A stretch of 17,093 bases of DNA from VAZQ01 sp035300505 (GCA_035300505.1 DATGVJ010000493.1:1-17093); one strand, 5' to 3'; counted from the stretch's first letter, positions 5,954 to 12,885 are shown. Numbers and translations: made by a program. Notes: generated by a model from the letters alone, not told the origin.

Positions 5954-6952
5954 TCACTCCGCCTTGATGCCTGCCGCCTTGATGATCGGCCACCATTTCT
6001 CGATCTCGGCTTTCTGCAAGACGGCGAGTGCTTGTGGGGTCTGTTGCTCACGCGGATAGATCTGCTGCCCGATGTCGGCGAGACGGCGCTGTACATTCGG
6101 GTCGGCAAGCGCGGCGGTGGTTGCGGCATTGAGTTTCGCCACGACCTCGCGCGGCGCGCCCTTCGGCAGGAAGATGGCCTGCCAATTCTGCGCATGAAGA
6201 CCGGGGAGACCGGCTTCGTCGACCGTCGGAATTTCGGGCGCCGCCGCAAGCTTCGTTTTCGCAGTGACCGCATAGGCCTTGATGGTCGCGGCACGAATCT
6301 GCGGAAGCGAATTGGCGGCAGTATCGATCATGAAATCGATCTGGCCGGCCACCAGGTCCTGCATTGCCGCCGCGAGACCGTTGCGGTAGGGCACAAAGCG
6401 AAATTGCGTTCCGGTTTCCTTGCGGAAAAACAAGCCTCCAACCGTCGAAATGCCGCCGGCGCCTGTCGTGCCCTGGGTCGCGCCATCCGGATTGGCCTTC
6501 AGCCAGGCGATAAATTCCTTCAGGTCATTTGCGGGAAATGACTTCCTTGCCACGATCGTCAGCGGATCGTTCGATACCAGCGCAACGGGCGTGAAATCCG
6601 CCGCGAGATCGTAGGAAAGCGAAAACATCGGGCCGTTGAGTACATGGGTTGCCCAGTTGCCCAGGGTGAACGTGTAGCCGTCCGGAACCGCCCGCGCGAC
6701 GCGCCCTACGCCGATCGTGCCGGAGGCGCCGGGCAGGTTCTCGATGACGACCGGCTGACCGAGCGTGCCGCGCATGTGCTCGGCCAGGATGCGACCGATG
6801 GTGTCGCCAGGCCCGCCCGCGCCGAACGCGATCACCATCGTGACCGGCCGCGCAGGAAACGCCTGCCCGCTTGCCGCCCCGGCGCCGCCAAGCGCCGCCG
6901 CAAAAGTAAGCGACGCGATCAGTGCTGTACGCGCTCTCATGCTCATGCTCAT
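5954..6952 (-). CDS. Bug-family (TTT) periplasmic solute-binding protein
   Basis: About 332 residues. After a signal peptide (ALIASLTFAAALGGAGAASG, about residues 9-28) the protein shows the standard Bug pattern: FPARPVTMVIAFGAGGPGDT, GQPVVIENLPGASGTIGVG, VPDGYTF, a PVALVSNDPLTIVARKSF core, the FRFVPYRNGLAAAMQDLVAG segment and the IPTVDEAGLPG loop. Bug proteins bind carboxylates or other small organic acids for tripartite tricarboxylate transporters. No TctA or TctB membrane gene is near, so this is an orphan. Four in-frame ATGs (6958, 6952, 6946, 6940) come from a hexanucleotide repeat. GAGGAG at 6960-6965 is 7 bases before the ATG at 6952, the best-spaced one, and only 1 base before 6958. 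It converges on the hydrolase operon, which suggests, without proof, a related substrate. Confidence 0.93.
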   Translation of the reverse strand: MSMSMRARTALIASLTFAAALGGAGAASGQAFPARPVTMVIAFGAGGPGDTIGRILAEHMRGTLGQPVVIENLPGASGTIGVGRVARAVPDGYTFTLGNWATHVLNGPMFSLSYDLAADFTPVALVSNDPLTIVARKSFPANDLKEFIAWLKANPDGATQGTTGAGGISTVGGLFFRKETGTQFRFVPYRNGLAAAMQDLVAGQIDFMIDTAANSLPQIRAATIKAYAVTAKTKLAAAPEIPTVDEAGLPGLHAQNWQAIFLPKGAPREVVAKLNAATTAALADPNVQRRLADIGQQIYPREQQTPQALAVLQKAEIEKWWPIIKAAGIKAE

Positions 6953-6962
6953 GCTCATGCTC
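6936..6962 (-). repeat. Hexanucleotide repeat carrying four alternative start codons
   Basis: Four CTCATG units plus CTC on the plus strand, read as ATGAGC repeats on the minus strand. Every unit supplies an in-frame ATG for the Bug gene and encodes Met-Ser. Gain or loss of a unit keeps the frame but changes which ATG lies at the best distance from the fixed GAGGAG site. Confidence 0.85.
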
Positions 6963-6984
6963 CTCGCGATCGAGAACTCGTGGC

Positions 6985-7068
6985 CGTGTTGAAACACGTT
7001 TCCAGACGAAGAAAGGCCGCGTAAACGCGGGACGTACTCCAAACGTTCGGAGTACCGCCTTCAGGCGG
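6985..7068. repeat. Cluster of four short perfect hairpins upstream of the Bug gene
   Basis: CGTGTT-GA-AACACG (6985-6998), CCGCG-TAAA-CGCGG (7017-7030), GTACTCC-N8-GGAGTAC (7034-7055) and CCGCCT-TC-AGGCGG (7055-7068). Four perfect palindromes in 84 bp suggest a mosaic intergenic repeat. On the minus strand the second hairpin is followed by CCTTTCTT, so it could act as an upstream terminator or attenuator for the Bug gene. Confidence 0.6.
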
Positions 7069-7233
7069 AAAGCGCCTCGCGAAGATCGCTTCACGCGGCG
7101 CGACCGGTCCCCTGCACCTTGACAATTCAATCGACAGTTCGGCCTTCATTTTTTTGGAACATGATGGCCTGCAAGTAGCTATCAACAGCACTCTACAACA
7201 ATCGATGCTATATACCGCCTCCAAGGAATAACC

Positions 7234-7452
7234 ATGGTCCTGGAATCCGTAATCACCTGCCCTGACTGCAAGACCGCGAAGCTGGAGGCGATGCCAACCG
7301 ACGCCTGCCGGTTCTTCTACCAATGTACGGGTTGTGGTGCTCGACTGCGGCCGAAGGCAGGGGATTGTTGCGTCTTCTGCTCGTACGGTTCCGTACCCTG
7401 CCCGCCAGTTCAAGCTGAACGCCCGCGGGACTGCGGTTCAAACCCCAGTTGA
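7234..7452 (+). CDS. GDCCVxC-type cysteine-rich small protein
   Basis: 72 residues with nine cysteines. The N-terminal half is a zinc-ribbon or rubredoxin-like knuckle pair: CPDC (Cys9, Cys12) and CTGC (Cys31, Cys34). It is followed by the diagnostic GDCCVFCSYGSVPCPP (residues 43-58; Cys45, Cys46, Cys49, Cys56). This matches the small family named for its GDCCVxC motif, members of which can be selenoproteins; here all positions are ordinary TGC or TGT codons. AAGGA sits 6 bases before the ATG and a TATATA at 7209-7214 could be its -10 box. The family is often found with heavy-metal or thiol genes. Here the neighbour across a short convergent gap is a CcdA-like thiol transporter. The last 12 residues look like an unstructured tail. 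A role in metal or thiol redox is inferred from motif and context only. Confidence 0.82.
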   Translation: MVLESVITCPDCKTAKLEAMPTDACRFFYQCTGCGARLRPKAGDCCVFCSYGSVPCPPVQAERPRDCGSNPS

Positions 7453-7607
7453 TCCGTCACGTGGTTCACTCGCCTCGGCCACTGCCGTTTGCGGCTTGAA
7501 TACGTAACGAAAGGTCGTCACGCATTCAATCAAGGCGAGGTGCAGGTGGCCGCTATCTTGCGGCGAGCTTGAGCTTGTCGAAGGAGAATACATAGGTTCA
7601 GCACCGG
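7453..7607. other. Convergent intergenic gap with a weak hairpin
   Basis: No gene is seen. A small GCCGC-TATCTT-GCGGC hairpin (7549-7564) lies between the ends of the two convergent genes, followed by CTTGAGCTTGTCGAAGGAG, a motif resembling common intergenic repeats. No T-run is present. Confidence 0.35.
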
Positions 7608-8324
7608 CTATATTCGCGTGGTGAGATTGGTCAGCCAGTCCGGGGATACTTCGACAAGATATCCCTCGAACACCTTGTCCAGCCCAGTCAGTACGAGGAT
7701 TCCGGTCGCGACCAGAACAAGCCCCATCGCGATCTTTCCGCTCTTGCCCGCGGCAAGCATCCGGTCCCGCCAATGACGAAGAGTTTCGCGTGACAGAACA
7801 CCAAGCAGCAGGAGCGGCAACGCGGCACCGAGGCCGAACGCCAGCATGGTCAACCCAACATGGCCGATATCGCGGCCCTGCGCAGCCAGGAGTGAGGCTG
7901 CGCCGAGCGTAGGACCTACACAAGGGCTCCAAAGTGCGCCCAGCAACAATCCCACGCCAAACTGACCACCCAGGCCGCTTGTTGAAAAGCCGGCCGATTG
8001 CTGCTCGATCCATCCGCCCACAGGCCCTGCCGCAAGCGCAAGCTGCGCCTGGAAGCGCGGAACGATGAGGACGACTCCGATTCCGGTAATCAGAACTGCG
8101 GCGACTGCACGAAACACACCGTCATCGAGACCGATAGAAAAGCCGATAACGGCTACAAACAGGCCCACGGTGACAAATGAGAGGGCTACTCCGGCGGCAA
8201 GAGCCACCGGACCAGCCCGATGTTCGCTGATTGCGGTTCCAAGAACAATGGGCAGCAACGGCAGCACGCAAGGTGATAGCGTCGACAAGATGCCCGCTAT
8301 GAACGCCAAACCCATATTGCCCAT
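7608..8324 (-). CDS. CcdA/DsbD-type thiol-disulfide membrane protein
   Basis: 238 residues from the ATG at 8324; the frame continues to 8441 but overlaps the upstream TetR gene and looks unlike a leader. About six transmembrane segments can be seen (roughly 5-29, 38-63, 72-90, 120-145, 157-178, 197-216). The two redox cysteines of the family are Cys19 in LSPCVLPLLP and Cys135 in LWSPCVGPTLG, each next to prolines as in CcdA and the DsbD beta domain. Such proteins pass electrons from cytoplasmic thioredoxin across the inner membrane to periplasmic thiols, for cytochrome c maturation or peroxide and metal defence. No cytochrome c maturation gene is nearby and the gene sits 31 bp behind a TetR regulator, so a dedicated stress or metal-thiol role is more likely than cytochrome assembly. 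The ribosome site (GAGG) is weak. Confidence 0.9.
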   Translation of the reverse strand: MGNMGLAFIAGILSTLSPCVLPLLPIVLGTAISEHRAGPVALAAGVALSFVTVGLFVAVIGFSIGLDDGVFRAVAAVLITGIGVVLIVPRFQAQLALAAGPVGGWIEQQSAGFSTSGLGGQFGVGLLLGALWSPCVGPTLGAASLLAAQGRDIGHVGLTMLAFGLGAALPLLLLGVLSRETLRHWRDRMLAAGKSGKIAMGLVLVATGILVLTGLDKVFEGYLVEVSPDWLTNLTTRI

Positions 8325-8355
8325 CGCCGCAACCTCAGACGCTCTTGTCGAGAGT

Positions 8356-8937
8356 TCAATTGAGCAGCGCGAGCGCCGGCCGCGCCACGCCTTCGAGTAG
8401 AGCTCGCTCAGGCTTCGAGCGGGCAAGAACGCGCAAGCCAAGCAGAACTCCGAGCAAAAGGCGCGCGAGGTCTCTTGAATTCAATTTTCGGGGAATAGTG
8501 CCGCTCGATTGCGCTGCACTTATCGAACGTCGAAAGAATCCCTCGATCTCGCCCAGGCGTTTCGCGATTTCGGCGCCGAGTTCCGGATCATGGGGAGCAA
8601 TTTCGAGCGCCGAATTGATCAGCAGACATCCGCCTCTTGCCGGGTCGGCCAGCGACCTCTCGACGACGTCTTCAATCAATGTTCGAATGGCCTCTTTCGG
8701 CGGTAACGAACTCTCCAGACGTTTCAGGCGCGCCCGCACGGAGCAATTAACATATCGCTCAAGCGCCTTGATGAAGAGAGTGCGTTTGTCGCCAAATGTA
8801 TTGTAGAGGCTGGTGGGACCAATTCCCATGCAGCCCGTGAGATCGCCGATTGAGGTTGCCTCATATCCCCGCCGGCGAAAGCACTCAATGGCCGCATCTA
8901 GTGCGGCCGTCTCATCGAAACCTATCGGTCTTGCCAT
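8356..8937 (-). CDS. TetR-family transcriptional regulator
   Basis: 193 residues. The N-terminal DNA-binding domain is clear: FDETAALDAAIECFRRRGYE, then TSIGDLTGCMGIGPTSLYNT with the helix-turn-helix at about 28-48, then FGDKRTLFIKALERY. The rest is a helical ligand-sensing domain with GGCLLINSALEIAPHDPELG, the pattern common in this TetR branch. Cys36 in the recognition region, Cys64 and Cys103 could be redox-sensitive, but that is speculation. Its stop is 31 bp before the CcdA-like gene on the same strand, and a 146-bp divergent region separates it from the AhpD/CMD-like gene. It therefore probably represses itself, the CcdA gene and the divergent gene from a single operator. A palindrome fitting that role lies at 9005-9020. 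Confidence 0.93.
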   Translation of the reverse strand: MARPIGFDETAALDAAIECFRRRGYEATSIGDLTGCMGIGPTSLYNTFGDKRTLFIKALERYVNCSVRARLKRLESSLPPKEAIRTLIEDVVERSLADPARGGCLLINSALEIAPHDPELGAEIAKRLGEIEGFFRRSISAAQSSGTIPRKLNSRDLARLLLGVLLGLRVLARSKPERALLEGVARPALALLN

Positions 8938-8965
8938 TTGGAGTTCCCATTCACCGCGTGAGCCG

Positions 8966-8986
8966 ACCCGGCTCGAACCCGGCTCG
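8966..8986. repeat. Short direct repeat in the divergent promoter region
   Basis: ACCCGGCTCG occurs twice (8966-8975 and 8977-8986), spaced by one base. The first copy also pairs with GAGCCG just before it to give a GAGCCG-ACC-CGGCTC hairpin. It lies 29 to 49 bp upstream of the TetR start and could affect its leader. Confidence 0.5.
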
Positions 8987-8995
8987 TGGATAGCA

Positions 8996-9024
8996 TTGAC
9001 ATTATGCAGTGATCATTACAGAAT
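8996..9024 (+). promoter_or_regulatory. Candidate promoter with embedded TetR operator for the AhpD/CMD-like gene
   Basis: TTGACA (8996-9001), a 17-base spacer, then CAGAAT (9019-9024), a good -35 and a four-of-six -10. Inside the spacer lies the imperfect palindrome TGCAGTGATCATTACA (9005-9020), six of eight paired positions around TGATCA. A TetR dimer bound there would block the promoter. The regulator-operator link is inferred from position and symmetry. Confidence 0.45.
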
Positions 9025-9083
9025 GTCCAGAACAAGCTTGCGGACGGCACGAGGCGTGTGTTTTGCGGTGAGGGATTGCGGCC

Positions 9084-9692
9084 ATGGACCAGCATGTGAG
9101 ACCGTCGCCACGACTTGCTCCGCTCCCCCCAAATCCGGCCTTGGAAAAGCAATTCGAGACTTCCAGGATGTCGCTCGGGTTCGTACCCAACAGCGTCCTG
9201 ATCATGCAGCGCAAGCCCAAGATGGTTCAGGCGTGGGCGCAGATGACGGCCGCCGTCTGGGACCCGGAGAGCAAGGTCGATCGCGGGTTCAAGCGGCTCC
9301 TTGCCCACGTCGCCAGTCGCGCCGCCGGGTGCCAATATTGCATGGCGCACACCATCGAAGGCGCCATGCACTTCGGAGTTGACGAGAAACGGGCCGCCGC
9401 GATCTGGGACTACCAAACGAGCCAGCTTTTTACCCAGGCAGAGCGCGCGGCCCTCGACGTCGCTGTCGCAGCAGCCTCGGTGCCCAACGCTGTCACCGAT
9501 GAGATGTTTGCGCAGATGAGCAAGCACTGGACCGAAGAGCAGATAGTGGAGATCGTCGGTGTGATCGCTTTGTTCGGTTTCCTCAACCGCTGGAACGATA
9601 CGATGGGAACGCCGCTCGAAGATGGGCCGCTTGCCGCCGGCGAGCGGTTACTTGCCGGCCGCGGATGGACCCCGGGCAAGCATCGCAGGTGA
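9084..9692 (+). CDS. Carboxymuconolactone decarboxylase / AhpD-like family protein
   Basis: 202 residues in an all-helical AhpD-like fold. The redox motif is GCQYCMAHT (Cys83, Cys86, His89), followed by IEGAMHFGVDEKRAAAIWDY as in the CMD domain. The later VGVIALFGFLNRWNDTMGTP segment is also family-typical. The CxxCxxH spacing is one residue shorter than classic AhpD (CxxCxxxH), a variant common in this branch. Such proteins reduce peroxides or act as thiol-disulfide oxidoreductases in the cytoplasm; gamma-carboxymuconolactone decarboxylation is unlikely because of the redox cysteines. A GAGG site lies 10 bases before the ATG. It is divergent from a TetR-CcdA operon, so control by that TetR and a linked thiol or peroxide role are inferred. 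No signal peptide. Confidence 0.9.
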   Translation: MDQHVRPSPRLAPLPPNPALEKQFETSRMSLGFVPNSVLIMQRKPKMVQAWAQMTAAVWDPESKVDRGFKRLLAHVASRAAGCQYCMAHTIEGAMHFGVDEKRAAAIWDYQTSQLFTQAERAALDVAVAAASVPNAVTDEMFAQMSKHWTEEQIVEIVGVIALFGFLNRWNDTMGTPLEDGPLAAGERLLAGRGWTPGKHRR

Positions 9693-9828
9693 CGATAACC
9701 TTCAGGACGACTCTCCGAACGAAATCGGCGCCGCGCTGCGCAAATTTGTTTTGGGCATTTGATCTGAAGCGCATGCGCCGACACATGTTTGGTCAGCTCG
9801 CTCGGGAGAACTTCGAGGAAAATTACTC

Positions 9829-10758
9829 ATGAAAGGCGCTTCCAGAATCCGCGAGCAGGGGTACAAGGACCCATTGCTGGTCAAGCTCATGAAGGACCAC
9901 GGATTCGACGAGATCCCTTTGTACAAGCATCGTCCGCCAGAACAAATGGCACAAAGACAGCGCTGGTCGGATCTGGCAAAATTCCGCGATGGGCCGGTGA
10001 ACCCTACGCGCACCGAGATTGACGACGTCGAACGTGCCGCCACAGACATCAAGACGTTTGCTCGAGAAATCGGCGCCGATGACGTTGGAATTGCTCTCCT
10101 GACACCGATCATGATCCGGAAGGGGTTCGACCTGCCGCATGGCTACGTTATCTGTATGATCATCGCGGAAAATTATGCGGAAGCGCTCAGAGGACCGCGA
10201 GCGATCGAGCAGGAGGCGAGCAACGCCTATTTGAGATGCGCGGAAGTCGCGACCGAGATGGCTGCGCATATCCGCTCGCTCGGCTATCCCGCCTGGGCCC
10301 ATCACAACGGCGCCTGCGACATCCAGGCCATTCCTGCGATGATTGCTGCGGGCCTTGGTGAACTGGGGAAACATGGAAGCCTGGTGCATCCGCAATTCGG
10401 TTCCAGTCATCGTCCTGGCATAGTCTCTACAACGATACCGCTGGCAGTCGACACACCTTTGGTATTTGGCGTCCAGGACACCTGTCTGCACTGCAATCTC
10501 TGCAGCAATAACTGCCCAGCCGACGCGATTCCGCGCGAGGGGTTCACCGTTACGGAGGGAGTAAGGCGCTGGCTCACGGACGTTGAGAAGTGTTATGTCT
10601 TCTCACGCTTGCGCGCTGAATATTGCCACATCTGCGTCGATGTTTGCCCGTACGTCCACATGGCCAACGGCGACCCGGTCAAGCGGGAGCTATATAAGCG
10701 TTACACGGGCACGAGGAAGAAGGTGGGCTACAAGACCCCGACTTATTTCCAGGAGTAG
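9829..10758 (+). CDS. Reductive dehalogenase / QueG-like 4Fe-4S dicluster protein
   Basis: 309 residues. The C-terminal part carries two ferredoxin-type cluster motifs: CLHCNLCSNNCP (Cys219, 222, 225, 229) and Cys255 plus CHICVDVCPY (Cys266, 269, 273). Upstream is the catalytic core shared by epoxyqueuosine reductase and reductive dehalogenases: TDIKTFAREIGADDVGIALL (72-91), AHIRSLGYPAWAHHNG (146-161), GLGELGKHGSLVHPQFGSSH (175-194) and TTIPL. Both families bind cobalamin there. Tyr134 falls about where the dehalogenase catalytic Tyr is expected. It has no Tat leader, so it is cytoplasmic, unlike respiratory dehalogenases; it is shorter than most RdhA proteins and lacks the QueG C-terminal extension. 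GAGGA lies 9 bases before the ATG. The substrate is unknown; reductive cleavage or reduction by a corrinoid enzyme is inferred, not shown. Confidence 0.85.
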   Translation: MKGASRIREQGYKDPLLVKLMKDHGFDEIPLYKHRPPEQMAQRQRWSDLAKFRDGPVNPTRTEIDDVERAATDIKTFAREIGADDVGIALLTPIMIRKGFDLPHGYVICMIIAENYAEALRGPRAIEQEASNAYLRCAEVATEMAAHIRSLGYPAWAHHNGACDIQAIPAMIAAGLGELGKHGSLVHPQFGSSHRPGIVSTTIPLAVDTPLVFGVQDTCLHCNLCSNNCPADAIPREGFTVTEGVRRWLTDVEKCYVFSRLRAEYCHICVDVCPYVHMANGDPVKRELYKRYTGTRKKVGYKTPTYFQE

Positions 10759-10869
10759 CGTTTCCTGGCGAAATCCACCGCACTGGCACCGCTCGCGATT
10801 TTCGCATAAGATACGGAAACTTCCCACCCGATCAGGAAGAGCAACGCTGATAAACACGGGAGATGACCG

Positions 10870-11832
10870 ATGTGTATGCGGCGGGATTTCCTTCTTTTCC
10901 TAGCAGTGGCGAGCGTGGCCGCGATACCTGCCATGGCGCAAACGGCCGGCGGCGAAGCGCACCACGCCGCGTCAATTCCGAACTTGACGCGCGTATGGAC
11001 CCATCCCGGCTTTCCCTGGTTTGAGCCGCCCGCATCGGGCCCAGGCCCGATAACGAACCTGTCCCGCTGGGCGGGGCAGGGGCCGTCCGGCCCGGGCGGT
11101 TCGCTGGCTTTGCCTGCCGGCAAGGTCGGGATCAGCAACTACGACCAGTTGGTCGGGGATTACAACAGTCCGATCCTGCAGCCGTGGGCGGCAGCCGTGG
11201 TCAAGCGATTCGGCGAAATATCGCTTGCCGGCATTACGGCTCCAAACCCTTCGAACCAGTGTTGGCCGTTTCCGATGCTGTTCATCTACAAGCAGGCTAC
11301 AATGCAGATGATACAGCAACCGCACAGGATCACGATGCTGTACAGCGGAAATAGTGAAGTACGCCGGGTGCGCCTGAACCAGCCCCATACCTCACCGCTG
11401 AAGCCGTCCTGGTACGGAGATTCCGTCGGCCATTATGAGGGTGACACCCTCGTGATCGACACCGTCGGCGTCAAGACTGATCGCAAGTACGCGATGATCG
11501 ACCTGTTCGGTACGCCCTATACAGACAAGCTACACGTGGTGGAACGCTATCGGCTGCGCGATTACGACGACGTGAAAGACGCACTCGATAGGCACAGCAA
11601 AGAGAATTGGCTGGTTCAAGGCGATGTTTGGACCCGCCACCGCGGCGGCAAGTTCCTGCAGGCGCATGTGACAGTCGAGGACGAGGGTGTCTTCACGACG
11701 CCCTGGACCGGCACGCTGACCTATGCGCCAGGGGGCGCCCGCGTGGCGGAAGGCGTCTGTGCCGAAAATCGGATGGAGTACTACAACAACAGGGAGTCGG
11801 ATGTCCCGAGGGCTACAAGGCCGGATTTTTGA
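10870..11832 (+). CDS. Exported protein of unknown function with G-x-YEGDTLV motif (paralogue 1)
   Basis: 320 residues from the ATG at 10870, with GGGAG 7 bases upstream; the leader MRRDFLLFLAVASVAAIPAM ending MAQ indicates export. The core is YGDSVGHYEGDTLVIDTVG (182-200), then GTPYTDKLHVVERYRLRDYD, and near the end FLQAHVTVEDEGVF and a PWTGTLTY strand with VCAENR (Cys297). A conserved-looking NQCWPFPM segment (Cys131) precedes the core. The same order of blocks occurs in the gene at 12141, so the two are distant paralogues. Proteins with this EGDTLV core are common in acidobacteria and proteobacteria and have no firm function. The region before residue 120 is longer than in the second copy. 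It follows the dicluster protein by 111 bp on the same strand and may be co-transcribed. Confidence 0.82.
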   Translation: MCMRRDFLLFLAVASVAAIPAMAQTAGGEAHHAASIPNLTRVWTHPGFPWFEPPASGPGPITNLSRWAGQGPSGPGGSLALPAGKVGISNYDQLVGDYNSPILQPWAAAVVKRFGEISLAGITAPNPSNQCWPFPMLFIYKQATMQMIQQPHRITMLYSGNSEVRRVRLNQPHTSPLKPSWYGDSVGHYEGDTLVIDTVGVKTDRKYAMIDLFGTPYTDKLHVVERYRLRDYDDVKDALDRHSKENWLVQGDVWTRHRGGKFLQAHVTVEDEGVFTTPWTGTLTYAPGGARVAEGVCAENRMEYYNNRESDVPRATRPDF

Positions 11833-11908
11833 GAGCTGCTGAGTAGACGCGGGTCCGAGCTCTGTGAATCGGTGATGAATCGATGGCGCTGAGGCTGGCT
11901 CGGTCTGT

Positions 11909-12059
11909 TCCCTCGCCCCTTTGGGGAGAGGGCTAGGGTGAGGGGGGACCAGACTGTTCGACCGGGCTGATGCCCGGAAGCCTCGATAAGCCACCTGGAA
12001 GCAATCAAATCGCACTTCATCGACACCTCGGACCCCCCTCACCCCAAAGGGGAGAGGGA
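11909..12059. repeat. Long imperfect inverted repeat between the two paralogues
   Basis: This 308-bp gap (11833-12140) holds no gene. The left arm (11909-11950) and right arm (12030-12059) are G/C-run palindromes that match in inverse orientation except for a 12-base gap in the right arm: TCCCTCGCCCCTTTGGGG in the left against TCCCTCTCCCCTTTGGGG in the reversed right, then TGAGGGGGG in both. They resemble the common CCCTCACCC...CTCTCCCC type of intergenic repeat. They could fold into a large cruciform or terminator. Confidence 0.75.
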
Positions 12060-12140
12060 GTCGACCGAGCCCGTTGATCTCTTGGTGATTCACACAACGA
12101 AGCTATCAAGACCAAACAAGTTAGTCTGTTCCTGGAGGGC

Positions 12141-12878
12141 ATGATGAAACGATTTCGCTTTCACGATCGCATCGGTTTGCCGGTGTTCGCTGCCATGTTT
12201 GCCGCGTCACTTTCCGCATCCGTCTACGGGGCCGATGCACCCGATCTTCGCGGAGTCTATTGGACCACCGAATATCGCGCCAAGATCCAGCTTGTCGGCG
12301 GTGGCGAACTGCCGCTCACCCCCAAAGGCAAAGCCGCCTACGAAAAGAACATGACGGGTCTCAAGAACGGCTCGATCATGGACGAGGCGCGCATGGTTTG
12401 CACGCCCGACGGCCCGGTGCGCAATCTGGCGACGCCCTACCCGTTCGAAATACTGCAGGCGGCTCCGGGTCAGGTCATCATCACCCATGAGCTCAATCAT
12501 CAAATCCGTGCCATCGCCCTCGACACGCCCGTACCGAATCACGAGGAGCTGATGATACTCCCCTACTACAGCGGTTATTCGTTCGGCCGCTATGAAGGCG
12601 ACACGCTCGTGGTGGAGACGCTCGGCTTCAAAGAGCAGACCTTCCTTGATGCCACGGGCGCACCGCATACCGACGAACTGAAAACGACAGAGCGTATCCG
12701 CAAGATCAGTCCGAACCAGCTCGAAATCGTCGTCACCGTGCACGATCCGGAGTATTACACGCGGGATTGGCAGACGCGCTTCGTTTACACCCTTCGCAAT
12801 GACATCGAGGTCGAAGATTACATCTGCGGCGAGCCGCATCGCGACATCTCGTCGGTGCCCGGCGTGCGGCGTCCCTGA
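12141..12878 (+). CDS. Exported protein of unknown function with G-x-YEGDTLV motif (paralogue 2)
   Basis: 245 residues. Two adjacent ATGs (12141, 12144) follow TGGAGGG; the second has the better spacing. The signal peptide is about residues 1-30, ending VYGAD. Blocks in order: DLRGVYWTTEY start, PLTPKGKAAYEKN (58-70), VCTPDGPVRNLA (86-97), PYPFEILQAAPGQVIITHEL (99-118), YSFGRYEGDTLVVETLGF (146-163), APHTDELKTTERIRKI (174-189), VTVHDPEYYTRDW (198-210) and EDYICGEPHRD (225-235). This is the compact and more typical form of the family also present at 10870. The fixed Cys, His and Asp residues could be structural or metal ligands. No enzymatic function is known to me. A GAGCGC hairpin follows the stop. 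Confidence 0.85.
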   Translation: MMKRFRFHDRIGLPVFAAMFAASLSASVYGADAPDLRGVYWTTEYRAKIQLVGGGELPLTPKGKAAYEKNMTGLKNGSIMDEARMVCTPDGPVRNLATPYPFEILQAAPGQVIITHELNHQIRAIALDTPVPNHEELMILPYYSGYSFGRYEGDTLVVETLGFKEQTFLDATGAPHTDELKTTERIRKISPNQLEIVVTVHDPEYYTRDWQTRFVYTLRNDIEVEDYICGEPHRDISSVPGVRRP

Positions 12879-12885
12879 CGGGCAG

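Noticed and set aside
5825..6541. 238-residue plus-strand frame
   Set aside because: It runs through a REP-like element and antisense to the Bug gene.
5954..6952. Complete TctABC transporter
   Set aside because: No TctA or TctB membrane gene is found near either Bug protein, so both are orphans in this window.
7234..7452. In-frame TGA selenocysteine
   Set aside because: No internal TGA occurs before the terminal stop; all motif positions are ordinary Cys codons.
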